Shown here: positions 6,544 through 8,107 of the stretch, piece by piece
Numbering within the stretch: the stretch's first letter is position 1
Layout: each line of letters opens with the position of its first letter
Origin: Paenibacillaceae bacterium UBA6304
Lineage (GTDB): Bacteria; Bacillota; Bacilli; Paenibacillales; Paenibacillaceae
Reading direction: 5' to 3'
Assembly (NCBI GenBank): GCA_002439285.1
Contig: DJTQ01000393.1
Span: forward strand, 1-8,107
Length of the DNA stretch: 8,107 bases
Position numbers and translations under genes: made by a program
Notes under the pieces: generated by a model
What the model was told of the DNA's origin: nothing
Database searches by the model: none
The model's input: the letters and a program-made list of their open reading frames with translations, nothing else

Positions 6544-6721
6544 TATGACAATTCGGTGAATTAAATCGGACGATATAAACTGAATTGAGGGAATAAATAT
6601 GGGGCAAGTACATAAAATGTTCCTGCGATCGCTGTTGGTTCCAGATTTCAGATCTTATAGAATCATTTCTTCGGAATCATTTTACTCCCTTGCTACATCT
6701 TTACTATCAGTTTATATAACC

Positions 6722-6752
6722 AAAAAATCCGGACATATTTTATGTCCGGATT
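6722..6752 (-). terminator. Rho-independent terminator of trpS
   Basis: A perfect 12-bp stem pairs 6726-6737 with 6741-6752 around a three-base loop. On the minus strand it is followed by a run of T residues (complement of 6722-6727). It begins about 50 bases after the trpS stop. On the plus strand it lacks a clean T run, so it mainly serves trpS. Confidence 0.9.
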
Positions 6753-6800
6753 CTCTGTTTGCCTTTATTTCTGCTTTCCGTTACACTTGCAATTTTATAC

Positions 6801-7784
6801 TTATTCCGGCAAGAAACCCATTAGATTCTGTACATCGCGCAGGGTCTTCTCCGCCATTTCCGAAGCTCTTTCCGCACCTTGGCGAAGAATGTTGCGAATT
6901 TCTCCAGATGCCCGGATATCCCGGTAGCGCTGCTGAATCGGCTCCAGCGTTCCGACCACGACTTCGGCCAAATCTTTTTTGAAGGGGCCGTACATTTGTC
7001 CTTCGTACCGTTGCTCCACTTCAGCAACCGACAGTCCGGAGCATTGGCTGTAAATGGTGATCAGGTTGCTGACCTCCGGTTTGTTAGCGGGATCAAACTT
7101 TACTTCCCGGCCGGAATCGGTCGTCGCCCGGCTGATTTTCTTACGGATATCGTCCGGCGAATCCAGCAGGTAAATTGCGCTTCCCGCATTCGGATTGCTC
7201 TTGCTCATTTTATTAGACGCGTCGTCCAGCGACATGATCCGTGCCCCCACCTTTGGAATATAAGGCTCAGGGATCGTGAAGTATTCACCGAAGCGATGAT
7301 TAAACCGGCCGGCCAAATCGCGGGTCAATTCCAAATGCTGCTTCTGGTCTTCTCCTACAGGGACCAAGTCCGCATTATAGATCAAAATATCGGCAGCCAT
7401 CAGAGCAGGATACACAAACAGACCGGCGCCGACGGATTCCTTGCCTGCCGCCTTGTCCTTGAACTGGGTCATCCGCTCAAGCTCGCCCATCGAGGTCAGG
7501 GTAGTCAGAATCCAGCCGAGCTGGGAATGTTGGCGCACATGAGACTGCATGTACACATTCGCTTTATTCGGATCGATTCCCGCCGCTACGAACAATGCGG
7601 CTACCGCTTCCGACTGCTCGCGCAAATCGGCAGGATCTTGAGCTACTGTGATCGCGTGCAGATCAACGACCATAAAGTTGCAAGTATAATCATCTTGCAG
7701 GGTCACGAAATTTTTTAAGGCTCCGATATAGTTACCTAACGTAATTTTACCGCTAGGCTGGATGCCGGAAAGTACTCTTTTCAT
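6801..7784 (-). CDS. trpS: Tryptophanyl-tRNA synthetase
   Basis: TrpS is a cytosolic class Ic aminoacyl-tRNA synthetase that activates tryptophan with ATP and charges tRNA-Trp. The 327-residue product has the length and layout of the bacterial enzyme: GIQPSGKITLGNYIGAL at 7-23 includes the HIGH-type signature (TLGN, 15-18); VVDLHAITV (39-47) and FVYPALMAADILIYNADLVPVGEDQKQH (123-150) line the active site; and KMSKSN at 192-197 is the KMSKS loop. The C-terminal helical part with YGPFKKDLAEVVV (265-277) completes it. No residues appear missing. The start ATG 7782-7784 has GGAGG nine bases upstream. Expression is controlled by the T-box leader immediately upstream, and a strong terminator follows, so the gene is a single transcription unit. 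The product should be the main tryptophan enzyme, although bacilli can carry a second copy that would lie elsewhere. Confidence 0.98.
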   Translation of the reverse strand: MKRVLSGIQPSGKITLGNYIGALKNFVTLQDDYTCNFMVVDLHAITVAQDPADLREQSEAVAALFVAAGIDPNKANVYMQSHVRQHSQLGWILTTLTSMGELERMTQFKDKAAGKESVGAGLFVYPALMAADILIYNADLVPVGEDQKQHLELTRDLAGRFNHRFGEYFTIPEPYIPKVGARIMSLDDASNKMSKSNPNAGSAIYLLDSPDDIRKKISRATTDSGREVKFDPANKPEVSNLITIYSQCSGLSVAEVEQRYEGQMYGPFKKDLAEVVVGTLEPIQQRYRDIRASGEIRNILRQGAERASEMAEKTLRDVQNLMGFLPE

Positions 7785-7826
7785 TTAAAACAACCTCCAA
7801 GAAATATAGTGTAAGGTCAGGGTTTG

Positions 7827-7867
7827 AAAAAACAAAAAGGCCTCACATCCGCAAGGGACGTGAGACC
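7827..7867 (-). terminator. T-box leader terminator (attenuator)
   Basis: GGTCTCAC (complement of 7860-7867) pairs with GTGAGGCC (complement of 7839-7846), and the stem continues inward with GTCC/GGAT over a CTTGC loop, for about 12 base pairs with two G-U pairs. It is followed by TTTTTGTTTTTT (complement of 7827-7838). Its 5' arm overlaps the end of the T-box sequence, so antiterminator and terminator exclude each other. Confidence 0.93.
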
Positions 7868-8107
7868 GTGGTGCCACCCTTATTTGCCGGGAGGAAATGA
7901 CTGCGCGAGAGAAATCTCGATCAGGTTCCCGACCTTATCTTCCGTAACGTGGAATCAGACGACCGGCATACTGCGCAAGGTAAATTCCTTCCGGTTCTGC
8001 ACGGTGCTCAAGGGTCCATTCGTCAAGGTCTATCCTCCGGTTCGCATCAACCACCGGCTTTCTGCAGGAAATAGAACATTGCTTACTTGTCCCTGTCATC
8101 GCATTAC
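7827..8107 (-). ncRNA. Tryptophan-specific T-box riboswitch, leader of trpS
   Basis: The leader senses uncharged tRNA-Trp and allows transcription of trpS when tryptophan is short. The T-box itself, AAGGGTGGCACCACGG (complement of 7866-7881), contains the UGGC bulge that pairs with the tRNA 3' GCCA end, as expected for a G discriminator. Stem I is visible: CAGGG (8091-8095) pairs with CCCTTG (8009-8014), the AGTA internal-loop motif is at 8084-8087, and the distal arm has the usual CCGGTGGTTG...AACCGG form (8037-8057). The specifier loop reads GAA-TGG-ACC, so the codon at 8016-8018 is UGG, tryptophan. Codon, bulge and downstream gene agree. A stem III region occupies about 7885-7990. The promoter and perhaps the first bases lie beyond 8107. 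Confidence 0.96.

Larger units (their letters stand above)
6396..6800. other. 405-base intergenic region between ctaB and trpS
   Basis: The stretch is AT-rich and contains the ctaB promoter, an inverted repeat over its -10, a possible divergent promoter on the plus strand, a short GAATCATTT direct repeat (6660-6668 and 6674-6682), three copies of ATATAAACT (6481-6489, 6573-6581, and inverted at 6709-6717), and the trpS terminator. A plus-strand frame opens at 6599 behind a GAGGG, but it runs through the trpS terminator and into trpS antisense, so I do not call it a gene. Confidence 0.6.

Noticed and set aside
6599..6982. Plus-strand open frame of 127 codons with GAGGG upstream
   Set aside because: It runs through the perfect trpS terminator hairpin and 180 bases into trpS antisense, and its product has no recognisable domain.
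6879..7718. Long plus-strand open frame opposite trpS
   Set aside because: It is antisense to a certain gene and its translation is His/Arg/Gln-rich with no known motif, as expected of a shadow frame.
1..8107. Mobile elements, CRISPR arrays, tRNA or rRNA genes
   Set aside because: No transposase or integrase frame, no regularly spaced repeats, and no tRNA cloverleaf or rRNA sequence was seen.

Overview
The window reads as ordinary chromosome from a low-to-mid GC Firmicute, most likely Paenibacillus or a close relative. Supporting signs are strong AGGAGG-type ribosome binding sites, a T-box riboswitch in front of trpS, a tiny YjcZ-type membrane protein typical of spore-forming bacilli, and a ctaB-sco (ypmQ-like) pair for cytochrome oxidase assembly. 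The genus is an inference from gene content; no 16S gene or other marker is present.

Layout, left to right. (1) Positions 1-847, minus strand: N-terminal 282 residues of a class B penicillin-binding protein of the PbpA/PbpH (PBP2) type, cut by the window edge. (2) 970-1013: a perfect 15-bp hairpin ending the next operon. (3) 1028-2689, minus strand: a two-gene unit with a sigma-A-like promoter at 2767-2796. It encodes a two-helix membrane protein of unknown function and then a membrane protein joining a CvpA-like four-helix N-terminus to a transglutaminase-like domain with an intact Cys-His-Asp triad. (4) 2915-4063, plus strand: an MFS transporter. (5) 4187-4318, plus strand: a 43-residue YjcZ-like protein with its own terminator. 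(6) 4460-4816, plus strand: a stand-alone Toprim protein. (7) 4841-6395, minus strand: ctaB then a SCO/SenC gene 13 bases downstream, read from a promoter near 6492-6521 overlapped by an inverted repeat. (8) 6396-6800: a 405-base intergenic stretch holding that promoter, a possible divergent promoter and the trpS terminator. (9) 6801-7784, minus strand: trpS. (10) 7827-8107, minus strand: its tryptophan T-box leader with UGG specifier and UGGC tRNA-binding bulge.

How the genes work together. CtaB makes heme O for the oxidase and SCO helps build the CuA centre, so genes 7 form one respiratory-assembly operon. The T-box couples trpS expression to uncharged tRNA-Trp. The PBP and the transglutaminase operon are both membrane-anchored with probable extracytoplasmic parts, but a shared envelope role is only suggested by adjacency.

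No defence system, mobile element, CRISPR array, prophage or clearly novel multi-gene system is visible. The less explained items are the CvpA/transglutaminase protein with its unknown partner, the inverted repeat on the ctaB promoter, and the possible short transcript in the ctaB-trpS gap.
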